Source of the DNA: Frigidibacter sp. ROC022
GTDB taxonomy: Bacteria; Pseudomonadota; Alphaproteobacteria; Rhodobacterales; Rhodobacteraceae
NCBI RefSeq assembly: GCF_024723735.1
Contig: NZ_JANQDU010000005.1
Span: 62,001 to 126,000, forward strand
Direction: 5' to 3'
Length of the DNA: 64,000 bases
In this document: positions 53,798 to 62,575 of the stretch, in pieces
Layout of the letters: each line of letters begins with the position of its first letter
Numbering within the stretch: position 1 is the first letter of the stretch
Position numbers and translations under genes: made by a program
The notes under the pieces: model-generated
The model's input: only the letters and a program-made list of their open reading frames with translations
The model's database searches: none
Told to the model about the DNA's origin: nothing

Positions 53798-54786
53798 CGA
53801 CACCTCTTCTGACGGTCCAGGATCTCGCGGTCAGCTTTCCCGGCCAATCCGGCCCGGTTCGGGCGGTGGACGGGGCGAGTTTCGAGCTCAACCCCGGCGG
53901 GCGGCTGGTGATCGCGGGCGAGTCCGGTTCTGGCAAGTCTCTGCTCTGCCGGTCGCTTCTGGGCATCCAGCCCGAAACGGCGACGGTGAGCGGCAAGCTC
54001 GAATGGAAGGGGCAGAGCCTCGTCAGCCTCAGCCGCGACCAGTGGCGACCGCTGCGCGGCGCCAGCATCGCGATGATCTTCCAGGACCCGACCGCGGCGC
54101 TGAACCCGCTGCTGTCGGTCGGGCGCCAGATCATCGATGCCATCCGGGCCCACCGCCGTTGTCCGCGCGACGAGGCCCGCGCCCGTGCCGTCGAGGTGCT
54201 GGGCATGGCGGGCCTGCCCGACCCCGAGCACCGGCTGACGAATTATCCTTCCGAGCTTTCTGGCGGAATGCGGCAACGGGTGGCCATCGCGCTGGCGTTG
54301 TCGGCGGGCCCCGAGCTCATCATCGCGGACGAGGCCACGACCAATCTCGACGTCTCGATCCAGGCGCAGATCGTCAAGCTTCTGCGCCGGTTGCGGCTGG
54401 ACCTGGAGGTGGCGCTGATCTTCGTCACCCATGATCTGGATCTGGCGGCCGAGGTTGGTGGCGATCTGATGGTGATGTATGCCGGCCAGCCGGTCGAGAT
54501 GGGCGACGTGCAGGCGGTACTGGCCGATCCCTGCCATCCCTATACCCGCGGGCTGCTGCGTTCGGCCCCGACCCTGCGGACCACGCGCGAGGTGCCGCTG
54601 CAGCCGATCCCCGGACAGGCACCGAAGCCCGGAAGCGTCGGGGCAGGGGCCCCGTTCCGCGACCGCTGCCCGGTGGCGGTGGAGGGTGTCTGTGCCCTGC
54701 AACGCCCGGGCTGGAGCCAGGCGGCACCGGGACATCGGGTGGCCTGCCACCGCTTCGAAAAGGATGGAAGGGCGGGATTGCCATGA
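53794..54786 (+). CDS. ABC transporter ATPase (DppD-like)
   Basis: 330 residues. Walker A GESGSGKS, signature LSGGMRQR, Walker B LIIADEATTNLD. The C-terminal oligopeptide-transport extension with its Cys residues (DRCPVAVEGVCALQ, later RVACH) matches the Fe-S-cluster-like tail of DppD/OppD. ATGA overlap with the second ATPase gene. Confidence 0.94.
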   Translation: MTTPLLTVQDLAVSFPGQSGPVRAVDGASFELNPGGRLVIAGESGSGKSLLCRSLLGIQPETATVSGKLEWKGQSLVSLSRDQWRPLRGASIAMIFQDPTAALNPLLSVGRQIIDAIRAHRRCPRDEARARAVEVLGMAGLPDPEHRLTNYPSELSGGMRQRVAIALALSAGPELIIADEATTNLDVSIQAQIVKLLRRLRLDLEVALIFVTHDLDLAAEVGGDLMVMYAGQPVEMGDVQAVLADPCHPYTRGLLRSAPTLRTTREVPLQPIPGQAPKPGSVGAGAPFRDRCPVAVEGVCALQRPGWSQAAPGHRVACHRFEKDGRAGLP

Positions 54787-55577
54787 GCACACCGATCATC
54801 GAGGCCAGCGCGATCACCAAGACCTTCCCGGGCCGCCGCGGCGGGCAACCGTTCCACGCACTCAGGAATGTCAGCAGCAAGCTCTTCGAAGGGGAAATCC
54901 TGGGCCTTGTCGGCGAAAGCGGCTCTGGCAAGACCACACTGTCGCGGATCATGATCGGCATCGAGACCGCGACGACCGGCGAGGTCAGCTTCCAGGGGCG
55001 CCCGGTGCAGAGCCGCGCCGACTGGAAGGCCCTGCGGCGCGATGTGCAATATGTCTTTCAGGACCCCTTCACCGCGCTCTGCCCGACGATGCGGATCGGC
55101 GCGGCGCTGGCCGAACCCCTGGCGATCCACCGGCTTTGCCCGGCATCGGAGCGGCCGGAGCGGGTGGCCCGGATGCTCGAAATGATCGGGCTGGGCCCGG
55201 AAATGGCCCGCCGTCTGCCCGCGCAGCTGTCGGGCGGTCAGCGCCAGCGGGTGAGCCTTGCCCGGGCGCTGATGCTGGAACCTAGGGTGCTGATCTGCGA
55301 CGAGATCGTCTCGGGTCTGGATGTCTCGGTGCAGGCGCAGGTGCTGGCGCTGCTGGTCGAACTGCAGCGGAAACTGGGCCTGTCGCTGATCTTCATTTCG
55401 CATGATCTGCGCGTCATCCGCTACCTCTGCGACCGCGTGCAGGTGATGCTTCTGGGCCAGATTGTCGAGGAAGGTCCGGCCGCGCAGGTTTTCGACGCCC
55501 CCGAAAACGACTATACGCGTGCCCTGCTGGCCGCGATCCCCGATCGTGACCGTTTGCCTGTTTCCGAGTCCGCCTGA
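54783..55577 (+). CDS. ABC transporter ATPase (DppF-like)
   Basis: 264 residues. Walker A GESGSGKTT, signature LSGGQRQRVSLARAL, Walker B LICDEIVSGLD; the usual DEPVSALD is DEIVSGLD here. It is shorter than DppF because the C-terminal Cys-containing tail is missing; the protein ends soon after the ATPase core. Two ATPases per importer is normal for this family. Confidence 0.93.
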   Translation: MSTPIIEASAITKTFPGRRGGQPFHALRNVSSKLFEGEILGLVGESGSGKTTLSRIMIGIETATTGEVSFQGRPVQSRADWKALRRDVQYVFQDPFTALCPTMRIGAALAEPLAIHRLCPASERPERVARMLEMIGLGPEMARRLPAQLSGGQRQRVSLARALMLEPRVLICDEIVSGLDVSVQAQVLALLVELQRKLGLSLIFISHDLRVIRYLCDRVQVMLLGQIVEEGPAAQVFDAPENDYTRALLAAIPDRDRLPVSESA

Positions 55578-55588
55578 GGATCTTACCT

Positions 55589-56287
55589 ATGCACTCTGTT
55601 AGTCCGGCTTCCACCTTCAGGCGTGCCTCCGCGCTGTCACCGATCCATCGCCCCAAGACTGCCGCGGAAGAGGTCGAGGATCGTCTGATCCTGGCCATCG
55701 CACGCGGCGACAAGCAGCCCGGCGAGCGCCTGACCGAGGCGGAACTGTCCAGCGCCTTCGCGATCAGCCGGGTTCCGGCGCGCGAGGCGATGCAGAAACT
55801 GCAACTGCGCGGCATCCTGGTCGAGCGCGGCCGGCGCGGGTTGCAGGTTGCCGATTACAGTCCGCGCCGCATCGCCGAACTGATCGAGCTGCGCTTCGCG
55901 ATCGAGCGGATATTCTTTCTGCAGGTCATGCGCCCCGGTCAGGACCGCATGCCGCTGATACGGGATCTCGAACAGAAGCTGGACGAGATGCGGGCGCAGT
56001 CCGGGGTGGGCGATCCGGTGGCGCTGTCCACCGTCGATCTGGAATTTCACCGCACCATCGTCACCCATTCCGGCAACGATCTGGCGGCGCAGATCTGGGA
56101 AGGGCTGGCGCAGCACATGCTGATCCTGTTCTGCCGCGACTGGTCGCAGACCGAGGACAGCACCGGCGAGGTGGAACTGCATCGCGAGTTGATGGACTTC
56201 GTTCGGGACGGCGACGTGGCCGATCTGGACCAGGCGCTGCGTCACCATTTCACGACTCCCGGGTCGCGCCTCGCGATGAAGACCTGA
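55589..56287 (+). CDS. GntR-family transcriptional regulator, FCD type
   Basis: 232 residues, with GAGGA upstream. Winged-helix DNA-binding domain at about 25-85 (LTEAELSSAFAISRVPAREAMQKLQLRGIL), then an all-helical FCD domain with metal-binding candidates in DLEFHRTIV and LRHHF. FCD regulators usually repress catabolic or transport genes and release DNA on ligand binding. It is the seventh gene of the operon, so autoregulation through the TACCGTA repeats is plausible. Confidence 0.93.
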   Translation: MHSVSPASTFRRASALSPIHRPKTAAEEVEDRLILAIARGDKQPGERLTEAELSSAFAISRVPAREAMQKLQLRGILVERGRRGLQVADYSPRRIAELIELRFAIERIFFLQVMRPGQDRMPLIRDLEQKLDEMRAQSGVGDPVALSTVDLEFHRTIVTHSGNDLAAQIWEGLAQHMLILFCRDWSQTEDSTGEVELHRELMDFVRDGDVADLDQALRHHFTTPGSRLAMKT

Positions 56288-56298
56288 GCGCGTCGCGG

Positions 56299-57192
56299 AT
56301 GACGATGCGGCCGGAGCTTCGTCGCGGCGCCCTGCGGCTGACCCTGGCGCCCGAGGCCGGCGGAGCGGTGGCGGGGTTCTGGCTCGACCGGCCGGAAGGA
56401 CCACTGGCGCTGATGCGGCCACTGCCCGCGGGGGCAGGCGACGCGCTGCATTCCGGCATGTTCCCGATGCTGCCCTTCGCCAACTGCATCCGCGACAACC
56501 GGTTCTCCTTCGGCGGTCGTGATTGGCAGGTGGCGCCGAACATGGATGGCGCGCGGCTCAATTTCCACGGCTCCGGCTGGCGGCTGCCCTGGCAGGTGGC
56601 CGAAACCGGAGCGGCGCGGGCAGTCCTGACGCTCGATGCTGATGACGGCATCTGGCGTTACCATGCCGCACAAAGCTTCGCGTTGCAGGATGACGGGTTG
56701 ATCGCGGCTCTGACCGTCACGAACCGGGGCACGGCCCCCATGCCCTTCGGCTTCGGCCTGCATCCCTGGTTTCCGCGCCACGGCCCGGCATCGGTCGCGT
56801 TCGATGCCACGGGTCAATGGTCGCTGACCCCCGAGGGCGAAGCGGTTGCGCTCGGGCCGGTCCCGGCCGGCATGGATTACCGCCAGCCCGCACCGCTGCC
56901 GCGCCGCAACCTCAACACTTGTTACGCCGGCTGGAGCGGGTCCTCCCGGATCGTCTGGCAGGATGAGGGCATCGCCCTGCATCTCTGCGCCGATCCGGTG
57001 ATGGGCCATCTCATGGTCCATGTCCCGGCGCATGATCTGGAAACCTTCTGCCTCGAACCGCAGTCGAACCCGCCTTGCGGCTTCGACGGGCTTGAGGATG
57101 GGCGCCCAGGTCCGGGGATCCATGTCCTCGGGCCGGGAGAGTCGCTGTCGGGCCAGGTCGCCTTTCGCCTGCGGTTCCGACGGCCCCGATAG
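56299..57192 (+). CDS. Aldose 1-epimerase-like protein
   Basis: 297 residues from ATG 56299. The galactose-mutarotase fold is indicated by the FANCIRDNRFSF motif, the catalytic-type His in LHPWF, and the closing ETFCLEPQSNPP with its conserved Glu. It interconverts sugar anomers. Eleven bases after the regulator, it appears to be the last gene of the operon and argues for a sugar-containing ligand. Confidence 0.9.
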   Translation: MTMRPELRRGALRLTLAPEAGGAVAGFWLDRPEGPLALMRPLPAGAGDALHSGMFPMLPFANCIRDNRFSFGGRDWQVAPNMDGARLNFHGSGWRLPWQVAETGAARAVLTLDADDGIWRYHAAQSFALQDDGLIAALTVTNRGTAPMPFGFGLHPWFPRHGPASVAFDATGQWSLTPEGEAVALGPVPAGMDYRQPAPLPRRNLNTCYAGWSGSSRIVWQDEGIALHLCADPVMGHLMVHVPAHDLETFCLEPQSNPPCGFDGLEDGRPGPGIHVLGPGESLSGQVAFRLRFRRPR

Positions 57193-57208
57193 GCGCGGGG
57201 CAGGGGGG

Positions 57209-57285
57209 TGGTAGGCCCGGAGGGACTCGAACCCCCAACCAAGGCGTTATGAGCGCCCTGCTCTAACCAATTGAGCTACAGGCCC
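57209..57285 (-). tRNA. tRNA with CAT anticodon, probably Ile2 (lysidine-modified)
   Basis: A 77-nt cloverleaf on the reverse strand: acceptor GGGCCTG/CGGGCCT with a terminal G-U pair, D-arm AGCTCAATTGGTTAGAGCA, anticodon loop CTCATAA, T-arm GGGGGTTCGAGTCCC, encoded CCA. The GGGCCTG acceptor is the one I associate with alphaproteobacterial tRNA-Ile2; elongator Met is the alternative. Confidence 0.88.
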
Positions 57286-57419
57286 ACTGCCGCTATCCCT
57301 TACCAGCATGGCCCGGTGGGTCAAGCCGGGCCGCACCACGACTGCGCCCCGGATCATTGCAGCACGAAGACATTTTCCCGCGCCGCGTTTTCGGCGCCAC
57401 AGAGACAGGAGGCCAGCCA

Positions 57420-57881
57420 ATGGCCAAGTTGAATGACGAGATGATGCGGGCAATCCTTGCCGACGGGCTGGCCCCGGGCGAGACCCTGACCGAGGTCGCC
57501 TACGGGGTGCGGCAGCCGAACATGCTCTACATGCTGCCGCTCTTCGCCCTGGCGGTCCTGCCCGGTGTGATCGTGACCCAGATGCTGACCAAGCATTATG
57601 TCGCCGGTCTCAGTGCCAGCACCCTGCATGTGGCCGAGGTCAAGCCGCGCTGGTCCTCACTGGCACTGGCGGTCAAGTCGGTGGTGACGCGGCGCTCTTT
57701 CGATCTCGCCACGCTCAAGGGGCAGCAGATCAAGACCGGGCAGGGGGCGTTGTTCACCAGGATCGCCATCGGCAGCGGCAAGGAGGGCTGGGCCGCCAAG
57801 TTCCACCGCGCATTCTCCAAGACCAACCGCAGTTCCGCCGAGGCGATAAAAGCGGCCGTCGAAGCGGCTGCGGCGGCCTGA
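57420..57881 (+). CDS. Hypothetical protein with one membrane segment
   Basis: 153 residues from ATG 57420 with GGAGG nine bases upstream; the longer frame to 57357 has no ribosome site. A hydrophobic stretch (about 35-60, [22 protein letters not shown]) follows a soluble N-terminus, and the C-terminus is Ala/Lys-rich. No family recognised. It is a single gene between the tRNA and purM. Confidence 0.6.
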   Translation: MAKLNDEMMRAILADGLAPGETLTEVAYGVRQPNMLYMLPLFALAVLPGVIVTQMLTKHYVAGLSASTLHVAEVKPRWSSLALAVKSVVTRRSFDLATLKGQQIKTGQGALFTRIAIGSGKEGWAAKFHRAFSKTNRSSAEAIKAAVEAAAAA

Positions 57882-57902
57882 TCCGCACGCCGGCGTTGAA
57901 CC

Positions 57903-57930
57903 CGCGCCCGGGATCGCATATCCGGGCGCG
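57903..57930. other. Hairpin between the hypothetical gene and purM
   Basis: CGCGCCCGG / CCGGGCGCG, 9-bp perfect stem, 10-nt loop. No T-run on the forward strand. It may be a weak terminator or leader structure of purM. Confidence 0.45.
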
Positions 57931-57951
57931 AAAGCCAGCGGAGCACAAGCA

Positions 57952-58995
57952 ATGACCCAGAGGAACGGCCTGTCCTATGCCGAGGCCGGAGTCGACATCG
58001 ACGCCGGAAACGCTCTGGTCGAACGGATCAAGCCCGCCGCCGCCACCACGCAGCGCCCCGGGACCATGGCCGGGCTGGGCGGTTTCGGGGCGCTCTTCGA
58101 CCTCAAGGCGGCCGGCTACGCCGACCCGATCCTGGTCGCGGCCACCGACGGGGTCGGCACAAAGCTGCGGATCGCGATCGACACCGGCCATGTCGATACG
58201 ATCGGCATCGACCTGGTCGCCATGTGCGTCAACGATCTGGTCTGCCAGGGGGCCGAACCCCTGTTCTTCCTCGACTATTTCGCCACCGGCAAGCTCGAGG
58301 TCGAGCAGGCGGCGCGGATCGTCGAAGGCATTGCCAAGGGCTGCGCCGACACCGGCACCGCGCTGGTCGGGGGCGAGACGGCCGAGATGCCGGGCATGTA
58401 TCACGGCGGCGATTTCGACCTGGCGGGCTTTGCCGTCGGCGCGATGGAGCGCGGCGGCGCCCTGCCGGCCGGCGTCCTCGGGGGCGATGTGTTGCTGGGC
58501 CTGACCTCGGACGGGGTCCATTCCAACGGCTATTCGCTGGTCCGCCGGATCGTCGAACTTTCCGGCCTGGGCTGGGATGCCGATTGTCCCTTCGGCCCCG
58601 GCTCCCTGGGTGCGGCGCTGCTGGAGCCGACCCGGCTCTATGTCAAGCCGGCGCTGGCGGCGGTGCGCGCCGGTGGCGTTCATGCCCTGGCGCATATCAC
58701 CGGCGGCGGGCTGACCGAGAACCTGCCGCGGGTGTTGCCCGCAGGGCTCGGAGCCCGGATCGACCTGGGTGCGATGGCGCTGCCGCCGGTCTTCGGCTGG
58801 CTGCGCGAGACCGGCGGAGTGAGCGAGGCCGAGATGCTCAAGACCTTCAACTGCGGCATCGGCATGGTACTGGCGGTGGCCGAGGATCGGGCCGAGGCGC
58901 TGACCGGGTTGCTGGGCGCGGCGGGCGAGACGGTGGTGCAACTGGGCCGGGTCGAAGCCGGGCAGGGGGTCTCCTACGAAGGGGGGCTGGCGTGA
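57952..58995 (+). CDS. purM: Phosphoribosylformylglycinamidine cyclo-ligase
   Basis: 347 residues. Family motifs [23 protein letters not shown] and the [16 protein letters not shown] loop are complete. It makes aminoimidazole ribonucleotide in purine synthesis. GTGA overlap with purN. Confidence 0.96.
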   Translation: MTQRNGLSYAEAGVDIDAGNALVERIKPAAATTQRPGTMAGLGGFGALFDLKAAGYADPILVAATDGVGTKLRIAIDTGHVDTIGIDLVAMCVNDLVCQGAEPLFFLDYFATGKLEVEQAARIVEGIAKGCADTGTALVGGETAEMPGMYHGGDFDLAGFAVGAMERGGALPAGVLGGDVLLGLTSDGVHSNGYSLVRRIVELSGLGWDADCPFGPGSLGAALLEPTRLYVKPALAAVRAGGVHALAHITGGGLTENLPRVLPAGLGARIDLGAMALPPVFGWLRETGGVSEAEMLKTFNCGIGMVLAVAEDRAEALTGLLGAAGETVVQLGRVEAGQGVSYEGGLA

Positions 58996-59564
58996 GCACG
59001 CCGGTCGCGATCCTGATCTCGGGTGGCGGCTCGAACATGCTGGCGCTGGCCCGGAGCATGACGGGCGATCACCCGGGCCGCTGCTGTCTGGTCCTGTCGA
59101 ACCGGCCCGGGGCCGGCGGGCTGGCGCGGGCCGAGTCCCTGGGGCTGGCGACGGCGGTGGTCGATCACCGGGGCCGCAGCCGCGAGGAATTCGAGGCCGA
59201 GCTGGACGCCACCCTGCGCGGCCATGGCGCCGAGGTGCTGGCACTGGCCGGGTTCATGCGGATCCTGACGCCGGGATTCATCCGGGGCTGGGCCGGGCGG
59301 ATGCTGAACATCCATCCCTCGCTGCTGCCGAAATACCCCGGCCTGCATACCCATCAGCGGGCGCTCGACGCCGGCGATGCCGAGGCCGGCTGTTCGGTGC
59401 ATCTGGTGACGGAAGAACTGGACGGCGGACCGGTGCTGGGCCAGGCGCGGGTGCCGGTGCTGCCGGAGGACACGGCCGAAACCCTTGCCGCGCGGGTGCT
59501 GGTCGAAGAGCACCGGCTCTACCCGCAGTGCCTGCGTGACTTCCTGGAGCGGCGCCCTGCCTGA
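58992..59564 (+). CDS. purN: Phosphoribosylglycinamide formyltransferase
   Basis: 190 residues from GTG 58992. The N-terminal ISGGGSNM loop binds phosphate, and the catalytic pattern [21 protein letters not shown] contains the Asn/His pair. It transfers a formyl group from 10-formyl-THF to GAR. Coupled to purM. Confidence 0.95.
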   Translation: MSTPVAILISGGGSNMLALARSMTGDHPGRCCLVLSNRPGAGGLARAESLGLATAVVDHRGRSREEFEAELDATLRGHGAEVLALAGFMRILTPGFIRGWAGRMLNIHPSLLPKYPGLHTHQRALDAGDAEAGCSVHLVTEELDGGPVLGQARVPVLPEDTAETLAARVLVEEHRLYPQCLRDFLERRPA

Positions 59565-59586
59565 CCCGCGCCGGGGCTGATCGTGT

Positions 59587-60057
59587 TCAGGCCTCGGCCC
59601 GGCTTGCCCGTGCGGCCAGCAGCCAGACCAGCACCAGCCCTGCCGAGATCAGCATGTTCCAAGACGCCATCGAAATCCCGAACATGTCCCATGCCACCTG
59701 ATCGCACTGCACCAGCGGCGCGCCCATGATCTGGTCCATCAGCTGATCCGGGGTCAGGTTCTCGATCCCGCCCGAGGTGCAGGTCGTCGGGCCCTGCCAC
59801 CAATGTTGCTCGACCCCGGTATGGTAGAGCCCCAGTCCCGATGTCACCGCCGCCGCCAGGGCACCCAGATAGGGCAGAAGCCGTCCCGGGATCACCATTG
59901 CAAGCGCCCCGATCACCACCGCCGCGGCATGCGGCCAGCGCTGTTGCAGGCAGAGATGGCAGGGCGCCAGCCCGCCGAGATACTGGAACGCCAGCGCCCC
60001 GAGCAGGAGCGCCGCCGAGCCGGCCGTCGCCACGATCAGCAAGGCTTTGCGTGTCAT
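59587..60057 (-). CDS. dsbB: Disulfide bond formation protein DsbB family
   Basis: 156 residues, four membrane helices. The quinone-side CHLC pair is Cys33/Cys36 and the second periplasmic pair is Cys93/Cys118. It reoxidises DsbA. It overlaps the upstream gene by 4 bp (ATGA). Family clear. Confidence 0.9.
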   Translation of the reverse strand: MTRKALLIVATAGSAALLLGALAFQYLGGLAPCHLCLQQRWPHAAAVVIGALAMVIPGRLLPYLGALAAAVTSGLGLYHTGVEQHWWQGPTTCTSGGIENLTPDQLMDQIMGAPLVQCDQVAWDMFGISMASWNMLISAGLVLVWLLAARASRAEA

Positions 60058-60632
60058 AGGTATTTCACCACGTAGAAACCGGCGGCGAGGATCACGACGA
60101 AGAGCGTGAACATCAAGCCCAGACGCCGCTCGATCAAATCACGAATGGGTGCGCCGAATTTCCACAACAGCGCCGCGACGACGAAGAAACGCAGCCCCCG
60201 GGCGATCACCGAGGCGATCATGAAGACGGTGAAGTTCAGATGGGTGACGCCGGAAACGATGGTGATGACCTTGTAGGGAAAGGGCGTCACCCCGGCGATC
60301 AGCACGGCCCAGGCCCCCCATTCGTTGTAACGGGCGGCAAAGACGTCGAAACTGTCGGTCTTGCCGTAGAAGGCCAGCACCGGCTGGCCGACCTGGTCGA
60401 AGAAGAAGGCGCCGATCGCATAGCCCAGGATTCCGCCCAGCACCGAGGCGGCCAGCGCCACCCCTGCGATGACGAAGGCTCGCGAGGGCCGGGCGATGAT
60501 CATCGGGATCATCAGCACGTCGGGCGGAATCGGAAAGACCGAGCTCTCGACAAAGGCGATCAGGGCCAGGGCCCAGAGCGCCTTGGGATGCTCGGCCAGC
60601 CCGATCACCCATTGGTATAGTCTGCGGTGCAT
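60054..60632 (-). CDS. YqaA/DedA-type membrane protein
   Basis: 192 residues from the ATG at 60632; the frame extends to 60671. Segments matching the SNARE-associated/DedA family are ESSVFPIPPDVLMIPM and VTPFPYKVITIVSGVTHLNFTVF. Members are thought to move lipids across membranes. It is the upstream gene of the pair with dsbB. Confidence 0.87.
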   Translation of the reverse strand: MHRRLYQWVIGLAEHPKALWALALIAFVESSVFPIPPDVLMIPMIIARPSRAFVIAGVALAASVLGGILGYAIGAFFFDQVGQPVLAFYGKTDSFDVFAARYNEWGAWAVLIAGVTPFPYKVITIVSGVTHLNFTVFMIASVIARGLRFFVVAALLWKFGAPIRDLIERRLGLMFTLFVVILAAGFYVVKYL

Positions 60633-60802
60633 GGCGGCCTCGGCGGTTCTGTCGCGCCGGTGTGGCGGCAACCGCGCATGCGGTCAAGCGCCGGGGCAGG
60701 GGATCGGGCCGGGGTGGCGCCCGGAAGGCACGGGCGGGTGCCGCGCAAGGGGGCTGGTGCCGCTGCGGTTTTCGCGCCAGAACCGGGGCGAAGGAGACCG
60801 CC

Positions 60803-61975
60803 ATGAAGACGCTTGTCCGCCGCCATCCCTTTCCACGGTCCAGCTCGATGCCGCTCGGCTCGGCGATCCAGCCTTCGGTGGCCTATGCCTCGGAAAGCCC
60901 CGACGCGCTGGACGCCCAATACGAGGGCCGGGCCAGCGGCTATACCTATGCCCGCGAAGGCCACCCGAATGCCGATCTGCTGGCGGCACGGATCGACTGG
61001 CTGGAAGGGGTGGAGGGCGGCATCGTCACCGGCTCGGGCATGGCGGCGGTGACGGCGGCACTGCTGGGGCTGCTGAAGGCGGGCGATCACCTGCTGGGCG
61101 GCGATCAGCTCTATGGCCGTTCGCTGCGGCTGATGAACGAGGATCTGCCGCGGCTGGGCATCGCCACCTCGCTGGCCGATCCGACCGATGCCGCGGCCTT
61201 TGCCCGGGCGATCCGGCCCGAGACCCGGGCGGTGCTGATCGAGGTGGTCTCGAACCCGACCCTGCGGGTGGCGGACCTTGAGGGCATCGCGGCGCTCTGC
61301 AAGGCGCATGGGCTGATCCTGATGATCGACAACACCTTCACCACGCCACGGGCGCTGCGGGCGGTGGATCACGGCGCCGACGTGGTGATTCATTCGGTGA
61401 CCAAGCTGCTGGCCGGGCATTCCGACGTGACCCTGGGCTGGGTGGCGGCCAGGGATCCAGAGCTTCAGGCGGCGATCCGGGTCTTTGCCGTGACCACCGG
61501 CATGACCGCCTCGCCCTATGATTGCTGGCTGGCCGAGCGCGGGCTCTTCACCTTCGAACTGCGCTACGACCGGGCGGCGCAGACTGCGGCGCATCTAGCC
61601 GATGTGCTGGCGGCCGAGCCGGGCGTCGCCCGGGTGATCTACCCTCTGCGTCCCGACCACCCCGACCATAACCGCGCCGCCGGATTGCTGGGCGAACGGG
61701 GCGGCAACATGTTGTCCTTCGAGATCGCCGGCGGCCGCGACGCCGCCAATGCGCTGGTCCGGGCCGCGCCCGAGATCGCCTTTGCCCCGACGCTGGGCGA
61801 CATCGGCACCACGCTGTCGCATCCGGCAAGCTCCTCGCATCGCGGGCTCAGCCCCGAGGCCCGGGCGGCGCAGGGCATTTCCGAAGGCTTCTTCCGCCTC
61901 TCGGTCGGGGTCGAGGATGCCGAACTGCTGGCCGACGACCTGACCCGCGCGATCCGCGCCGCGACGGGAAGCTGA
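60803..61975 (+). CDS. Trans-sulfuration PLP enzyme (cystathionine gamma-synthase/beta-lyase/gamma-lyase type)
   Basis: 390 residues from ATG 60803 with GAAGGAGA upstream. The PLP lysine is Lys201 in HSVTKLLAGHSDV; Asp176 is in LILMIDNTF. The family's fold-type I motifs (GSGMAAVTA; the closing LSVGVED) are complete. Family members carry out cystathionine synthesis, cleavage or methionine gamma-lysis, and the sequence alone does not separate them. Confidence 0.9.
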   Translation: MKTLVRRHPFPRSSSMPLGSAIQPSVAYASESPDALDAQYEGRASGYTYAREGHPNADLLAARIDWLEGVEGGIVTGSGMAAVTAALLGLLKAGDHLLGGDQLYGRSLRLMNEDLPRLGIATSLADPTDAAAFARAIRPETRAVLIEVVSNPTLRVADLEGIAALCKAHGLILMIDNTFTTPRALRAVDHGADVVIHSVTKLLAGHSDVTLGWVAARDPELQAAIRVFAVTTGMTASPYDCWLAERGLFTFELRYDRAAQTAAHLADVLAAEPGVARVIYPLRPDHPDHNRAAGLLGERGGNMLSFEIAGGRDAANALVRAAPEIAFAPTLGDIGTTLSHPASSSHRGLSPEARAAQGISEGFFRLSVGVEDAELLADDLTRAIRAATGS

Positions 61976-61995
61976 CAGACCGCCGTGACGGTGGC

Positions 61996-62379
61996 TCAGA
62001 CGTCGATGAAGGTCAGGTCGAAGCTCAGCCCCGGGCAGAGCTTCGCCACCTCGCGCCGGATCACCCCCGGCGCCGGAAGCGACCGGGTCACCGCCCGGTA
62101 GGTGCCGCGATAGCCGAGCCCGGCCAGGATCTGCGCCACGTCCACGCAATCGAAGCTGCGACAGATCAGCGGCGAGAGGATCATGTCGGGCTTCACGGAA
62201 TCGAGCAGTTCGGCCCCGAGCTGCTGGAATCCGGCATGAACGAAACCCGGGCCGATCTGCCCCACGGTGCCGCCATCCTCGTTCTCATCGGCCTCGCAAA
62301 TCACCAGCACGACCCGGCGCATGGCAGCGGGACGGTCCTTGGCCGATGCGTCCAGTCCGATGATCGTGCCCTGTGTCAT
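61996..62379 (-). CDS. Conserved hypothetical protein, receiver-like
   Basis: 127 residues from the ATG at 62379 (GGAAGA upstream); an open frame to 62463 is less likely. Alternating hydrophobic strands (RRVVLVICEAD, DMILSPLICRSFDCVDVAQIL) suggest an alpha/beta fold reminiscent of receiver or Rossmann domains, but no phosphorylation site is obvious. It converges on the trans-sulfuration gene and diverges from phoR. Not identified. Confidence 0.6.
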   Translation of the reverse strand: MTQGTIIGLDASAKDRPAAMRRVVLVICEADENEDGGTVGQIGPGFVHAGFQQLGAELLDSVKPDMILSPLICRSFDCVDVAQILAGLGYRGTYRAVTRSLPAPGVIRREVAKLCPGLSFDLTFIDV

Positions 62380-62575
62380 GAATTGTCTTCCACTGTCGCG
62401 CGGCCTGCTCTCCGCTGCATATTCGTTGATATGTTGGCCCGATTCGGATGAATTGCAAGCCATAAGTTACCGAAAAGGCTCAATAAGAACTCAGGGGTTG
62501 CGTGACAGGGGGGGCTGTCTGGTAACAGGCATCGAGCCCGGCGGCACCGCTGCGGTGCAAGCTGGAGAGACACCG

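Noticed and set aside
49337-57285. Genomic island between two tRNA genes
   Set aside because: No integrase, no duplicated tRNA 3' ends as attachment sites, and codon use matches surroundings by eye. tRNA flanking alone is weak evidence.
60633-60802. Possible SAM-type riboswitch upstream of the trans-sulfuration gene
   Set aside because: The gap has G/C-rich hairpins but I could not find the conserved core of SAM-II or of the SAM/SAH motif. A covariance search would decide.
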